A stretch of DNA of 64,000 nt from Gentiana macrophylla (taxonomy: Eukaryota; Streptophyta; Magnoliopsida; Gentianales; Gentianaceae), in assembly GCA_026214975.1 (NCBI GenBank), contig CM047814.1, forward strand, positions 22,157,541-22,221,540. The letters are read 5' to 3'. Within the stretch, counting starts at the first letter, position 1, and each line of letters opens with the position of its first letter. The notes beneath the pieces are model-generated. The model saw only the letters and a list, made by a program, of their open reading frames with translations. It ran no database searches and was not told where the DNA came from. Below are positions 1 to 12,829 of the stretch, one piece after another. Made by a program: the position numbers and the translations under genes.

Positions 1-363
1 GTGGTAATGTGTGTGACTCTTGCAGCCATTTAGGGAACTTTATACTATATATCGGGCCAATCATTAGCCCTTACCCTGAGATTTCAGATTTGAGTTTGCT
101 CATAAAGCCTCTTCTGACTGAGAGCACATGCACTAGAATCTCTAAACTCATCCCTTATTTACAGACTCAAACTTCGTTTTTCCTCAAATTTTACATTCAA
201 ACATCATTGCCTCTCTTCTACAAAATCTTCATCTATTATTAGATGCATTAGAATCTCTTTTGAAAATCTGCGTGAAATGGATGGTATGTATTATAAGCAG
301 AAGAGATTGTATGTTACGTATTTTCATGCAATCACTAACTTTTTTTTCCCATCACTTTGACAG
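1..363 (+). other. Intron sequence of the bZIP gene
   Basis: AT-rich sequence ending in a pyrimidine tract and an AG at 362-363, directly before the bZIP exon. I read it as the last intron of that gene. I see no supportable coding exon in it; the upstream exons lie outside the window. Confidence 0.55.
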
Positions 364-552
364 CTCTTAATGAAGCACTAACAGCAGAGGTGCAGCGTCT
401 GAAATTAGCAACAGCTGAAATGTGCAACAACGATCCTTCGAAATACCAGCAATTATCCATGAATTCTCAGATGTATCAGTTACAGCAGCAACACCAAGCG
501 CCTCAACGTAACATGCAACAGCAACAACAACAACAGCAGCAGCAGCAGCAGA

Positions 553-585
<33 letters not shown>

Positions 586-620
586 CAAGTAAAAAGCAGC
601 AGCAAGAAGGTAGCCAATAG
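364..620 (+). CDS. bZIP transcription factor, last exon (partial)
   Basis: Last coding exon of a plant group I-type bZIP factor (the RF2a/VIP1/bZIP18 kind), a nuclear DNA-binding protein. The exon opens after an acceptor AG at 362-363 and reads ALNEALTAEVQRLKLATAE, the end of a leucine zipper as found in this family. A glutamine-rich tail follows: scattered QLQQQ, then a long CAG/CAA-coded Gln run (about 509-551), then an AAT-coded Asn run (about 553-582). It stops at TAG 618-620. The basic region and most of the zipper are upstream of the window. The start is set by the splice site, since the only in-frame alternative is a TTG inside the intron. The group assignment rests on the zipper end and the Gln-rich tail; the exact paralogue cannot be named. 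Confidence 0.8.
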
Positions 621-1959
621 ATGAACTGGGAGTGAATGCCAAAGCCTTTCTTTTGTTGATCACATTATCCTCTATCCTTGTTGTCTGTCAATGTGTTGTT
701 AATTATGTTTCATTGCTCCATCCATTCTTTTTTTTTTTTTTTTTTTTTTTTTTGGGGGGGATGATTCCCATGGAAAAAAAGATGACTTTTGTCAAATATC
801 CTACAAATTTAGCATATTTATTCTAAAGTCCTCATCAAGTGTTTGATTTGTGTATTAGTTTGACTAAATCATCATATTCATACATTCATTTTGTCATTTG
901 CATTTTACTAGAGGTTATAATAACTATATATTATTGATATGTCTTTGTTACCTTTGGGGAACTTCTATTATTGCTACAATCCACCATTACTGCAGTTTTC
1001 TTTTAATCTTGTTTAAGTTAAATGTTTTCTTCATAAAAAAGTGGTTTTTAATATGCTATCATTAGCAGATAGTAAAAGATAAAGGACAATTATGGAGGAA
1101 AGATAATAAAAGTAATAAAGCTTTGTTATTTTTTTTTTTAGCTGGGCATTGAAAGTCAAATGTTTGGTTACCTACACGTGACTTACCTACCTCCTTTACC
1201 CATTTTTATATTTCTCTTGTCTTCCTTTTGTTACCTACATACTCCATTCATATTTGTCTTACCTTTGCTTTTGTTTTCCCACTGTACTCCTTTGAAAGTT
1301 TGTCCGAAAGTTTGTCTTATGTTTTGTTAATAATAATGGTTTACAGAATTTCACAAAAGGGGACTATGCTTTGTACGGTTTGATTTTGTGTAATGATGAT
1401 GAGTTTATACTAAAGTATCATCTGATTCTAGTGGTAAATGATTTGAGGATGTCGTTTGCGTAGAGCCACCGATTAGTTGAATCAGTTGGTTCCGGATAGT
1501 AGGGGTTTTGTGCAAAAAAAACAAAAGTTAAAAAAAATAAAAATAAAGTATCATCTTGTAGTCACAAATTTTAAAATGGTCTAGAACAATATGATTTAAT
1601 GTTTAATGACAAATAGAACCTCGTCGTATTTTTAATTACCTCCTTTCTAAAAATTTGTTTTTAATTGGTGGAACAATTATGATCACGCGATCTAGGTTAA
1701 TTATGAAACTGATGTATTGTGATGGACTAATGTTATGTTTATTATTTATGATATTATTATGTAGACATTTAGTGTATAACTAAACTGTAATTATTGTAAA
1801 TAAAAGGATCGTTTTCCAAACAAAAAAAAAAAACGTAAATAAAAGGATCATTTACAAAAAAAAACCGTAATTATTGGGGGATTTTGATATCTATTTCAGG
1901 TGAACATTAGAATATTAAATTAGGTACAGATATTATGTTTAGGAGCTATGGGTAAACAA
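621..1959. other. 3' UTR and intergenic DNA
   Basis: Downstream of the bZIP stop. It holds a long T tract (about 728-753) and AT-rich sequence. No coding region, RNA gene or mobile-element ends are visible. Confidence 0.5.
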
Positions 1960-2043
1960 GTCAGGATGGCCGAGTGGTCTAAGGCGCCAGACTCAAGTTC
2001 TGGTTCTCGTGAGAGAGCGTGGGTTCAAATCCCACTTCTGACA
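1960..2043 (+). tRNA. tRNA-Leu (anticodon CAA)
   Basis: An 84-nt class II tRNA without intron. The acceptor strands GTCAGGA and TTCTGAC pair, with discriminator A at 2043. The anticodon stem CCAGA/TCTGG encloses loop CTCAAGT with anticodon CAA at 1994-1996, which decodes UUG. A long variable arm (GTTCTCGTGAGAGAGC) is typical of tRNA-Leu. Internal Pol III promoters are visible: A box TGGCCGAGTGG and B box GGTTCAAATCC. It looks like a functional nuclear gene. Confidence 0.95.
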
Positions 2044-2928
2044 TTTACTTTTTTCCAGCCTTGAAATGTGACTTAATTTATCACACAAGTAACAACATTT
2101 CCTTTTTGAAGTGACTATTTTCCCTCTTTTATAAAAGCTCCTGAATGAAACGTAATAAAAGCTCGTTAAGGCATCTCCAACGGTAGTTGATAGATTACAC
2201 GTTATGATCATCTCAAAATTCTACGCTAAAAATAAAAAGTGATGTCAAAGTTTCATGCATCCCTTTTCCTCTTCCTTTTTGGCTAGGAAAGTAAAATACT
2301 ATATTCAATGATACATGAAGTATATGTATTGATACCCTAAAATAATGTTCTCGTTGATATTATATATGAAGTTAGTGCAAATAGTTAATTAGGATGTTAA
2401 AATATATATATATTTGATGTAGAAAATCTCCCTGACGAGGGTTTCTAAGCCTGTTTTCCTTCTGTATCTGCTTGCCTAGTTGCCTTCTTCTCTGAAAATT
2501 ATTTTCAGGATATATATTAATTTCACCGTACATTCATCCTCTAGAAGACCTAGCTAAATGGCAGCAATAAGAGCAATATAGGTCTAGAACCCCCTTCTTA
2601 TTCAACAATGTTGAATTCAGACCTGCTTTGGTAGAATTTTAAGAGATCCACTTCTACCTAGATTATATTTTTTCTAGGGTATGGCCTTTTCAGAGAGGTT
2701 GTTGCAGCATTCACTTGTACAATCTCACACTTGTACTTACAACTTTCTGGTTTCAGATTTACTTGTAGGGTGTGAAGTTATTGGGTGCACCCGCCCGCCA
2801 TACGCGGAGTGCACCTATATATATAGCAAACTGTACACCTTTTATTTTTAAATAGAAATCAAACTGTATGGTCCAGATTTGTTTACCGGTCTAGTAGGTG
2901 CATGTGAATATACCATACAAAAACTTTC
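2044..2928. other. Intergenic DNA
   Basis: AT-rich sequence between the tRNA gene and the nested transposons. A possible MITE-like end (GGCATCTCCAACGG, near 2171) has no recognisable partner end. Nothing else is supportable. Confidence 0.4.
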
Positions 2929-3343
2929 CTTGTAGGCAGGGGCGGAGCTAGGATTGTGGTTTAGGAATTCTAAAAATTAATTATCGTGGGAAAAGAGTTT
3001 TAAGAAAATTACCCTAGATACAAATAAGAAAATTGATGTGGTTTATATTAAAAAAAAATATATTGACTATATTGTTTTTCATATTAATAATTGACATCAA
3101 TGCTAATAAATGACTATAAAAAATAACGAAGTTTAATAAAGTAAATAAGTTTCCAAAATTTTGGATTGTCATATGACTATAAAAATAATCTGAAGTTTAA
3201 TATAGTAAATAAGTTTCGAAATTTTTGAATTGTCATATCAATTATATTTCTAAAATATTAAGAAATCTTGAAAAAAGAAGTGTTGAAATTTTGAGTAAAA
3301 AAAAAAATGAAGTCTAATATAGTAAATAAGTTCCCAAAAAATA

Positions 3344-3418
3344 ATGTTGTATGGGAATTCAAACTGAGTCCCTTTCATATGAAATCTCAGCGCCATACAA
3401 CTAGACCAAATGCACAAC
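3344..3418 (-). other. tRNA-like segment inside the hAT element
   Basis: On the minus strand the segment reads TTTGGTCTAGTTGTATGGCG (like a D arm / A box) followed about 30 nt later by GTTTGAATTCCC (like a T arm / B box). Acceptor pairing is not convincing, so this is not called as a tRNA gene. A similarly placed segment exists in the second hAT-type element (56833-56913). Confidence 0.45.
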
Positions 3419-5507
3419 TTTGATTTTGGCAGGAACATATGATCTATCGAGAAATTGGAAAATCAGGCCCTTTTAACCTCTGACATTTATTTTTAGGTTC
3501 GACAGATTCTGACATTTTTTTTCAGGTTCACCGTCCAAATTTGGATGAAATCGTCTAAATACAGTCAAAACCCTCCAAATTTGGATGCATTTCGTCCAAA
3601 TATATTGAATTGACAAAATAGACGTAAACCGTCCGAATTTTGGATGCACCGTCCATATTGGGGCGAATACCGTCCATTTTTGGACGGTGCGTCCAACATT
3701 TGGAGGGTTTACGTCCATTTTGTCCAAAAGTCTGAAACCGTCCCAATTTGGACGGTTCCATATGGCCTCTCCGTCCAAACAGAGGGCGCACCGCCCAAAT
3801 ATGGACGGATTCATCCAATTTGGACGGAAACGTCCAATTTCAAACCCCTATCGATCCTTCTTCCTCATTTCCACTGTTTCAAGCAAAACCTCAAAAAAAA
3901 GCGAAAGCAAACCATATTTGGACGATTTACAGACATTTCAATCCTTCCATTTCTCGTGAGCAAATTTGGACGATTACAATGGCTAATCCTTCGTCTTCTC
4001 AGAGTCAAGAAGCACCTAATGTGAGTGTTTATGATTTTTTTATTTTTTTACAGTTTTTTCCAATTCCGTTTTTCATTTCCTTTTTTGTTTATTGTTATTT
4101 GATTTTGTTGGGTAATCATACATACGATTTGAATTCATATCCTATTTGATTTCACTACAAAAAAGGACCTTTTCGTGACAAAAAAATTCGTCGCGCAAAG
4201 TGCTCATTTCCGTCAGTAAAAGTTTTCGTGACAAAAGTTTTTTGTCGCGGCGTTTGTTGTGTAAGCTCCGACGCAAAAGGCATCTATGGTGACGATCAGA
4301 GTATTAGTCACAAAAGAAGTTCAGTTGCGACGAATTTCGTACTTTCGTCACCAAAGCTTTTCATGACAAAACGCTAAATTTCTCACCAGAAGGTTTTTAA
4401 TGTGACAAAATTTTTGTCACAAAATAATGAACAGTTTATCACTAATTAAGTATTGTCACCAAAAGGTATAAACACATTTTTACATTAACGGCTAATAATG
4501 ACAAAGGCTTTGTCACTAGAAGTCATATTCAAATAAATATTCGAAATATAATAATAGAAAACTAGAAAATAATAATAATAATAATAATAAACAGATACAT
4601 TAGAATTCATAATCAATAATAATATCCTGCAACCATGCAACAATCCTTTTCACCATACATTATTCAACATACAGGTACAAATCACCAATCCTGTAACCCA
4701 TTGCATCATAAAAACATTCATCTTTTCATTATCCGAAAGACAGATAAACTAACCATAATATTCATTAGAAGCCTCTTATATTATCTTGAGACGCCTCGAT
4801 ACCGTCAATTTTACCCAATGTCGCTTCCTACGACATCCTCTGTTCGCTTCGTATCATACTTTGTTTTGTATGTTTTGAGTAAGCCAAAGGGTCATGAAAT
4901 TGTCACATAATAGAAATTAGTGATTATAATATGCATTAGCAATAATACAAGAGACAACAAAGACAATTCCAGAGGTATTGACACCACGTATAAATAATCA
5001 AGGCGAAATTAAACATGGATATGAAATCGATGGATCTGGACATTCCAATAAGCGTGAAAGCGAAAAATAAAATTCCCAAAAGGAAAGACCAATCTTCTCT
5101 TATTATACTTCAACTAATCAGTCATATTTCAAACATGCAACAGAACAAGTATAAAAGTCAAAACATATAGCATATAATCAAAGACCAACATATAAATGTA
5201 AATCACTTTGGGGATTAAAGAAAATGACAACTTATTACACCTTTGTTGGCCACTTGGTGAAGTGTCAAAGACCAAAGACATATAGTTTAACCAATCGTTT
5301 GCATATAAAAACAAGTGGCTATTGTGCAAAAGATCAAGTGAAATCGAAAATGAGGATGCAAAGATTACGATGTCTATACGAAAATGATCGATTGAAACAG
5401 AACAAGTACACATTATGCAAAACAGATCGCAAATATTGGAGGTTCTCTTGAAGGCATTGAGTTTGCACTTGATAAACAAACAACCAACAAATAATATGGT
5501 TCAAACC

Positions 5508-5960
5508 TCATAACAAGATCTGATAGGGGAAAAAGATTGATAAATCCTCAAAAATCAAAACTGCAAGTCCTGGAGACATTACCTTATATTTTGGTTCCTC
5601 AAACGAACCACACACTGCTTCCCAGACTCCTTCCTCAAACCATTCAAAAGGGCAGTCTTCAATAGGATTATGACCAGCATCTTTCGATTCGTTGTACGCC
5701 ACATGCATTCTATTTTTCCAACGAATAAATGCGATTCGAGCATGTCATCAAGCTTGTCTGAACTAATGGATCGGTTCGATATCAACGAATTCAAACCATG
5801 CCTGCAAGAAAGGTGTCCAAGAAGTGAGTAGAAAAATGAAGACATTAAGTTATAAATTTTAGTAATAGGAAAGAGAGGTAGAATATTTCATGACCTTCAA
5901 GCCTCCATAAGGCTTCTCTTTATCTTGGGAAAGTATATCATCATAACTCTTAATGTTAAT
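5508..5960 (-). pseudogene. Decayed protein fragment in the CACTA element
   Basis: On the minus strand a stretch reads WKNRMHVAYNESKDAG, then CPFEWFEEGVWEAVCGSF and EEPKYKVMS. The pattern of a Trp-centred helix followed by a K-x-K-x-MS block recalls the plant Transposase_24 (Ptta/En/Spm) region, but the match is loose. Preceding pieces at about 5900-5960 (MLLSINIKSYDDILSQDKEK) are in another frame. I cannot name the gene; captured host sequence is as likely as a transposon protein. Confidence 0.25.
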
Positions 5961-6689
5961 CGAGAGGAGCATGATGCCTAATTATTATCCCTATACCATG
6001 GTCATAAGCAAAGATGCATTTTCCACGGTCGAGCCAAGTGTTCAGAATCAAAATGTAATTTCCTTCCACCCTAAAATCAAAACGGAATGTTAGAAGATAC
6101 AAATGTAGAATTAATTAAAGTGCATAAGATTGCATAATTAATACTCACATTTTTAGCAATTGCTTTGTGTATATTTTCTCCACAACTCTTGCCTTGTACT
6201 TTCTTGGCATATTTGAGCCTTCTATTCATAAATGAAGGATCAAATATCATCTTAGAAATAAAAAGTACCTTATGTGTTGGTATTGACATCATCTCCTTCA
6301 AAGATACAAACAAAAACTTTTTCCTTTTTCCTTGCATTCAAGAAAGAATAGAAAGAAAGACCATATATTCATCTTTAATGTCTTCAATTCAAAGTGGTAA
6401 CACAAAGATTCTGAAGTCTTATAATCAAGTTTGCTCTGTACGGAAACGCTCGTTCTCACTAGTTGTTTTCTTAGCTGTCTTACATGTCTTAATAATCAGT
6501 AAATGAGGGTGTTCATGAAACTTGTTTTCTCTAATAATTCTGTATGGCATTTCATTTTGTACTCTTGTAGTTCTTTCCCCGGATCTGCTGCTAGCTTGCT
6601 ACTATATTACTGCATGTCTACTGTATTACTATCAGTTATTGTCCATGTGTGGTGTGTTAGTTCAGACATGTTACATGTACACCTTTTTC

Positions 6690-7465
6690 TTGTCAGGTTA
6701 AGTTTTTGTTTGTACCTGCTTGAGAATTGGTATTGACATCATGTCCTTCAGCATCTCCCAACGAGGAAGGCATCGACGCAAGTTGGGAAGGCGGAGGTTG
6801 CACATCACCGATGATCGTGGAAGAAGATGCATTTGTACGCCGAACTCCATCATGAGTTAATCTCGTTCCGATCGTGCCATCCGCAATAAGCAATCGACCA
6901 AGAATCACAACTTCGGTTAATTCAATGCCTAAAGGTTAATGATCGTCTAATGTAAATCTAGATTCATTAATAGAACAATTCCCAGACGTTACCAGTAAGA
7001 AACTTCAATAATATAGCTCCAACAATGGTCCTGGGTTTAAGAACTTACCTAAGTAAATCAGATGTGCGAACAATCAAACAGCAACAAATCAGGATCGCCC
7101 CAATGCCTGCTTCCAGAATGAGGATAGTGAACTGCTTGAGAATTTAAAAATGTTCCATTTAAGCTACCCATGTCTATCAGGTCACATTTGGCAATAGTAC
7201 ATCAACACGATGAATCATGTGATCAATAGCAATTCAAGTGAAGCGATTGCTAAAAAACATGTAAGACTTACCAGCCAACTTGTTCCACCAATGTGACGCA
7301 CTACTCTTTGACTACTAGCGCCCCATCCACATACTGAAATGAACTCGTCATGTGCCAACGTTACACTGGGTGGGGGTGCATGTCTTTGCAAACGTTTTTT
7401 CTCGCTCCCGATTATGCCAAACTCAATGCTTTTACCAAAAAAATGACCTCCGAACCTGCAAGTTT
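6690..7465 (-). pseudogene. Captured FHA-domain (and possible PP2C-like) exons
   Basis: Minus strand, inside the CACTA element. At 7200-7085 it reads CDLIDMGSLNGTFLNSQAVH, followed by PHSGSRHWGDPD. The SLNGT core followed by GSRxWG-P is that of the FHA domain in kinase-associated protein phosphatase (KAPP) type plant proteins. Just upstream (7455-7265) lies a stretch with PPPSVTLAHDEFISVCGWG and SSQRVV, loosely like the DEF...G-W...SSQ block near the end of PP2C phosphatases. In KAPP the FHA domain precedes the phosphatase, so the order here would be rearranged. A third piece (6900-6745) is unassigned. Frames are interrupted, so this is a non-functional captured fragment. The FHA call is good; the PP2C call is weak. 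Confidence 0.5.
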
Positions 7466-10188
7466 ATAGCATGAAAAGGTTTAAAACTCGTAAATAGCAC
7501 AAGGCGCACACTAGGTGCATTCATAAAATAATCTCATCCAACAGAAAGAAATTTATACAATGCAGCGAAAGTAGAAGGTCAGACAAAGATAGTAAATGTG
7601 AAACAAAGACAAGTCGGTTTCGTAATCCATAATTATCAAAACTACAGATCCATACATGCAAAAGCACACCAAAATATAGAGCTAATCAAGCATAATAAGC
7701 TTAAAAGTCGAAATTTCAAAAAAGACAATTACAAGAAAGAACAGAGAGAAAGTGCAATAGAAGTGTTATTTAGAGTTGGTAAGGCCATAGAAGAATTGGA
7801 GTCCTCCAAACATTGATAAGGTCATAATCCTTGAAATTACCTTTTGCACACCATTTTAGATTATAAATCTATGGAGGACTCCGCCTCTCCATTCCCAAGC
7901 ACCATGAATTTGATGAACCAAACTTTAGACATCATACATCTAGCAAGATCACTAAGGAGTAAGGAAAATGGACAGACTTTACAGATTTTAAATGTAAATC
8001 AAAATGCTAAAACCATCAAAACAAATGGCAATGAAAAATAATCATCCAATGAAAATCCCGCATCAATGAGGAAAAAGATAGATATATGGACAAAGACATG
8101 TGTGTGTGTTTTAAGTCAATCCCAAATGTAGAATTTGATTAATGATGCAATGTACATCCGATTTTTGTATCCTAGACCGATCGATCTTGGAATGAAAGAA
8201 TCAATCATGAGAAATGATAAACTTTGCATATGCTAAAATGCTAATGATCTGTATGATGTATCTGGTTATGCATAGTCAATGGAATTGCATATGTCTAACC
8301 AATTTGTCTTATGGTGCTAACTGCAGTATTGCATGAGAAAAGTTTATGAATAGTACCATGAAATATTAAGTGCATAAAAGTGAATTTCATGAACTAAATG
8401 CAGAATGCTATATGCATGCTTTATGAAATGCAATATGCTATGTTTGGCTCAGTTAGTAAGAACGCGTCACTTTTTTCTCAATAAAATCGTGAGTTAAATT
8501 CTTACTACCAATTTTGTAGGACCGATGCACTACAAAGAATTAACATTAGATGCACAAAGGCATAGGCACACTATACATCCTTTAAGAAATATAATGAGAA
8601 ACATTTTTTAAGTGTCATTCGTGTGTTCCATTGCCCATACATACATAATTGGTTTAGTAAAAGAGAACTCGGAAAAAGAAAACCGACTTACAAAGAGGAG
8701 AATAGCAAGAGGGAACGTGTGAATCGATGATCGGTTTATCTTGCTAATTATTCCCGCCATGTCCCTAAACACAAAGTAAAGCAAAAATCACTCGACGCCG
8801 TAAGAGCAACATCATGAGCTATTTTCTTTTGAAAAAGTTTTTCCTTTCGGAAAAAGCATTATTTTCTCGATAACATTTGTCGCTTATGCATATATCCGCA
8901 GCGCATATAAGGCAAAGCGGCATCACGAGTTTAGATGGACAAAGCAGACCCAAGAGGTAAATATAGTGTTTCTTCAGTTACGACTGCAGACACCGCCAAA
9001 GATTTACCGAATTCTTGTGACACAATCTGAGACATGTAAAATATGAGTCCTTCGAGATGCACACAAATAGATGCATGATCAAGACTCGAACAGATGTATA
9101 CAAGCCTGATATACAAACCTAGACTTATTTCATGGAACATGTTGGACATAGAAACTGAACAGTTTTCCAAGCATCTTTGGTGGGTTTTGAAATCATATAT
9201 ACAATCTTGGATACACTGCCAAAACTCACAAATATAAAGACGTGACTGAACTCTGACATCTACTAAAGCATGCAACTACAAAGTATAGATACACTAATCC
9301 TAAGTTGCATTTATTTCCTTCTCAACTACAATGTTATCAAGAACTGAGATGCTCTCGGGGTTGAGGAAAACTGTAGTAGAATCCTACTCTCTGCATATAG
9401 TGAGTGAATTGAACGAAACATCTTACAATGTCAATCACAAAGAATAAATTCCACTTTAGAAAGTTTGAATATGATGAGATTAGAAACTTAGACAACCATG
9501 ATACACTAAATTAGAGAACACAAAGTTTAAGCCGAAAAAGGAAAAACTTAAGCATGTTTGCTGATGCCTTCAAGCGAGATCAAGGAACGGAGTGGAAGTA
9601 AACAAATGGAGAACCTTAAGAATTCTTGAAGTGTCATTACGAGCACGCCAACACATTACGTGAGATAAATCAATAACCATTGAGTTAGGCTCATTCACCT
9701 CATTGCTTCAATCTCCGCCTCATAATACGGCTCACAGCATTTCCGTCCACACTAAAGCTGGAAAAATAAAATCCATATTACAAATGATAAAAGAAATCAT
9801 TAGAATATAATTTTATACTATATTCATATATTTCATAATACTTTACAAGGAAATTTCAACTTTCAACTACATCTGATTAGAAGGGTGAGAAATTGACTTA
9901 TATGAATAATAAACAACGTGAATAACAAATGACAAATGTGAATCATAAAACAACGTAAAATTTGAGCAAAATTATATAGTTGTAGGTGCTTTTCATGATT
10001 ATCATATTAAAACCTCCAAAGTTAAGATCTAAGATCAATTCGAAAGCAAAGAAACTCTTCTACTTCGCTTTTCACTTCGCTTCCTACTCCTTAGAACCGA
10101 AACTCAGAAATTATTAAACACACATCACATCACCGCACTTTAAACAACATATGTATTTCTGAAATATGATATATGTTGTAATCTTAAT

Positions 10189-10735
10189 TCAGGTTTCAAT
10201 GTAGAGAATAGAACAGAGATAAAGGAACCTTTTGAGGAACTCTAAGAAGATGTTTAAATTGAATGATAATGGATGGACATTCGAAGCATAATTTCTCATA
10301 CCTAAAGCACAAACGACGATTTGCCAGGTTATATCTGTTTCACAATAGTCTCCGCGTAGGATTGGGGCATAATTTCTCATAAATTTAATCCAAACCAGCA
10401 ATGAGCGAGCATAATTTCTCATAATCAACATCACTTTGAACGACCTTAATTTCTCATACCTAATCCAAGAACTTAACCGTTTTCTTAAATTTGTTGAAGA
10501 GGAAGAATATATACTGCTGCCGTTGCTTCTGGTTCTGGTGATAAGAGTTGGCAATTGAGGCTTCGGTGTAAACTTCTTCTTCTCCCGATCGGCTAGAATT
10601 TCAGAGAGAAGTCGGAATTTGAGAAGTCGAAATTCGAGAGATAGTGAAGTAGAATTTGATTGTGGAGCATTCAACTATGGCTGGAGTTGAGCATTGAATC
10701 CGGTGAAGATCCGCCATTACCATTTCCATCTCTTA
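10189..10735 (-). other. Exon-like minus-strand ORF with an iterated motif, in CACTA
   Basis: An open frame (161 codons from 10674) at the right side of the CACTA interior, directed toward the other captured pieces, so it may be the first exon region of a captured gene. Its C-terminal half is made by spaced copies of a 13-15 bp motif (plus-strand GCATAATTTCTCATA near 10287, 10367 and 10410, and TTAATTTCTCATA near 10447), coding MRNYA. No family is recognised. It is probably not a functional protein. Confidence 0.3.
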
Positions 10736-11751
10736 GGAGAAATTTGAGACTTCTCGACGAGATGCATTCGATTTGGATGGAAGTGAAATTGGGAAGTGGC
10801 ATGGTCCACCGCCGCGTGTGATAGTGTTATACGAATACACGGTTGTCACCAAAACTCATCCAAAATATAAAATAAATTAAATGAAAATAAAAACCCATCA
10901 TTTAACAATAGACCTGACTTTTCGAAAAAATAAATAAAAATAGACTTGTCACCAAAGGCTCATGACAAGACAAGTTATCATGTACCGTAGCTAGGTCAAG
11001 ATATCCGTGACAAACTCGAAAATATTTGTGACAAATGGTCATGTTGTCACTAACAAATACACCTCTATGCGACAAAATGACTTTGTTGTCACAAGAAGGT
11101 ATCATTTTGTGATAAATTTAGTGTTTGTCACTAAAAATTTGTCACAAAAGAAACTTTTTTTTGTAGTGTTTTGTTATTTGATTCGAATTAATCCTATTAA
11201 ATTTTGTTATTTGATTATGACAGGATTTTTACGGTTTATGTCACCATGAATATCATGTTATTTGTTCGATTGGGTTTCAACGGTGTTATAGGGTTTAGGG
11301 TTTAGATTCAAATTCATATATTGTATGATTATATGTATGTTTGATGAAGTGATTTTAGAAATCGAAATGATATGTATGAATCTTATAATTCGAATGGATA
11401 TGTATGAAAATTAGTAAAATGTAATTAATAGCTTAGGGTTTATGTATGTATGTTCATGTAAAATTCGAAAATTCATGTATAATTTAGAGATCGTCATGTT
11501 TCATGTTCAATAGTGTGTTATTTTATTGTTGAGTTTGAATTCAATTCATGTATGGTATGATTAAATGTATGATGGGGCATTTAGAAGTAATTTATGATAG
11601 TGTAAGAATATGTATGATAGTGTTATAATTTTTTATTTGATGTTGTAGTGTAATTTTTGATAGTATAATGTTAGATTCTATGATAGTAGTATTGCTAATT
11701 ATTTAAATTTGACAATGAGTATGACTGATCACATGGAGTATAAATGCCCTT

Positions 11752-12160
11752 GAAATTATCGGTAACAAGAATGTGATTTAAAAAATTGAAACAAACGACA
11801 AATTAATGTCATTTGAAAATACAAGAACGAATATCTCGAACTGAATTCCATGGTATGCCTCGGCCTGATGAGGTTCTTAGAATTGCATGCTTTCCCTAGA
11901 GTGTTTTCAATTCCTTCTGATCCATTGTGTCATGCCTAATCTCCAGGCTTTGTATTGGGGCTCCTGGTAGGTAGCTCGTAGAAAATTTCATTAGGTCTGC
12001 TTTCAGCAGAGCATCTTTCCTGTCTCCAAGCTGCTGGTAAATCCTCAGCCGGAAGTGAGGCACCCCTTAGATTGAAAATATAAGTTCTGTTCTGCCGGCT
12101 CCGTCCGGGATCCGTTCTCCCTCGTCATCATCAAGTACTCTATGACGTTGGTAAAAACAC
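11752..12160 (+). repeat. Internal inverted repeat, left arm
   Basis: About 410 bp matching the reverse complement of 16671-17080 at roughly 90% by eye. Both arms include a stretch with GCCTCGGCCTGATGAGGTTC on the left arm and its complement on the right. The pair brackets the DUF1985/Ulp1 gene inside the MULE, so the arms may be an extension of long terminal inverted repeats or ends of an older inner element. Confidence 0.8.
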
Positions 12161-12271
12161 TACTCTCTTCTTCTCTTACCCCTCTAACGTTACAACACAA
12201 CACAACACAACACAACAACACAAACAAAACAACGATGTTCAAAAACAAAAGAAAAGATGATAAGACATTTC

Positions 12272-12275
<4 letters not shown>

Positions 12276-12316
<41 letters not shown>

Positions 12317-12339
12317 TTATTTATTTATTTATTTATATG

Positions 12340-12409
<70 letters not shown>

Positions 12410-12539
12410 CTATACATATTACCTTTGTCTTTTGTAAAAAAAAAAAATGAAATCATTTTAACAAGTACATAAGAAAAATATAAAATATTTTTAATCATAA
12501 AAACCACGCACACACACACACATATATATATAGTATACA

Positions 12540-12608
<69 letters not shown>

Positions 12609-12650
12609 TGTAACATTGAAAAAAAAAAAAATACACACCACACAAACATG

Positions 12651-12731
<81 letters not shown>
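12276..12731. repeat. Cluster of (TA)n microsatellites
   Basis: Three long TA tracts (about 12276-12314, 12350-12401 and 12538-12598) and a fourth at 12655-12731, separated by TTTA, TG and CA short repeats. Open frames here are only Tyr-Ile repeats and have no coding value. The tracts lie just upstream of the MULE gene remnant. Confidence 0.9.
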
Positions 12732-12735
<4 letters not shown>

Positions 12736-12829
12736 TTATTTATTTATATATATTGGCAATATATTTTTGCAATGAAATAAGCATGTGTATTTATAATCAC
12801 TCATGACTTTCCACATCTGGGACACACAG

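Larger units (their letters stand above)
4153..11168. mobile_element. CACTA (En/Spm) element nested in the MULE
   Basis: Left end CACTACAAAAAAGGACC; right end in reverse complement CACTACAAAAAAAAGTTTC. It is flanked by the 3-bp duplication TTT (4150-4152, 11169-11171). Subterminal zones (about 4170-4510 and 10845-11165) are full of GTGACAAA/TTTGTCAC copies in both orientations, the usual transposase-binding layout of CACTA elements. The interior (about 6.3 kb) has no intact gene. It contains minus-strand exon-like fragments (listed separately), so it is probably a non-autonomous, gene-capturing copy. Confidence 0.9.

Noticed and set aside
3344..3418. Functional tRNA gene call for the tRNA-like segment
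   Set aside because: The A/B-box-like blocks are present but acceptor and anticodon stems do not fold convincingly.
3473..4149. Open frames of 87-133 codons on both strands in the MULE end
   Set aside because: They follow the GTCCAAATTTGGAC subterminal repeats, which are open in several frames at once; the mirrored end gives the same pattern. Only a possible first exon at 3979-4020 is mentioned.
5129..5479. 116-codon minus-strand open frame in the CACTA left interior
   Set aside because: Low-complexity hydrophobic composition overlapping an open frame on the other strand; no family motif.
12142..12806. Several overlapping open frames rich in Tyr-Ile on both strands
   Set aside because: They are translations of TA and TTTA microsatellites and carry no other protein signal.
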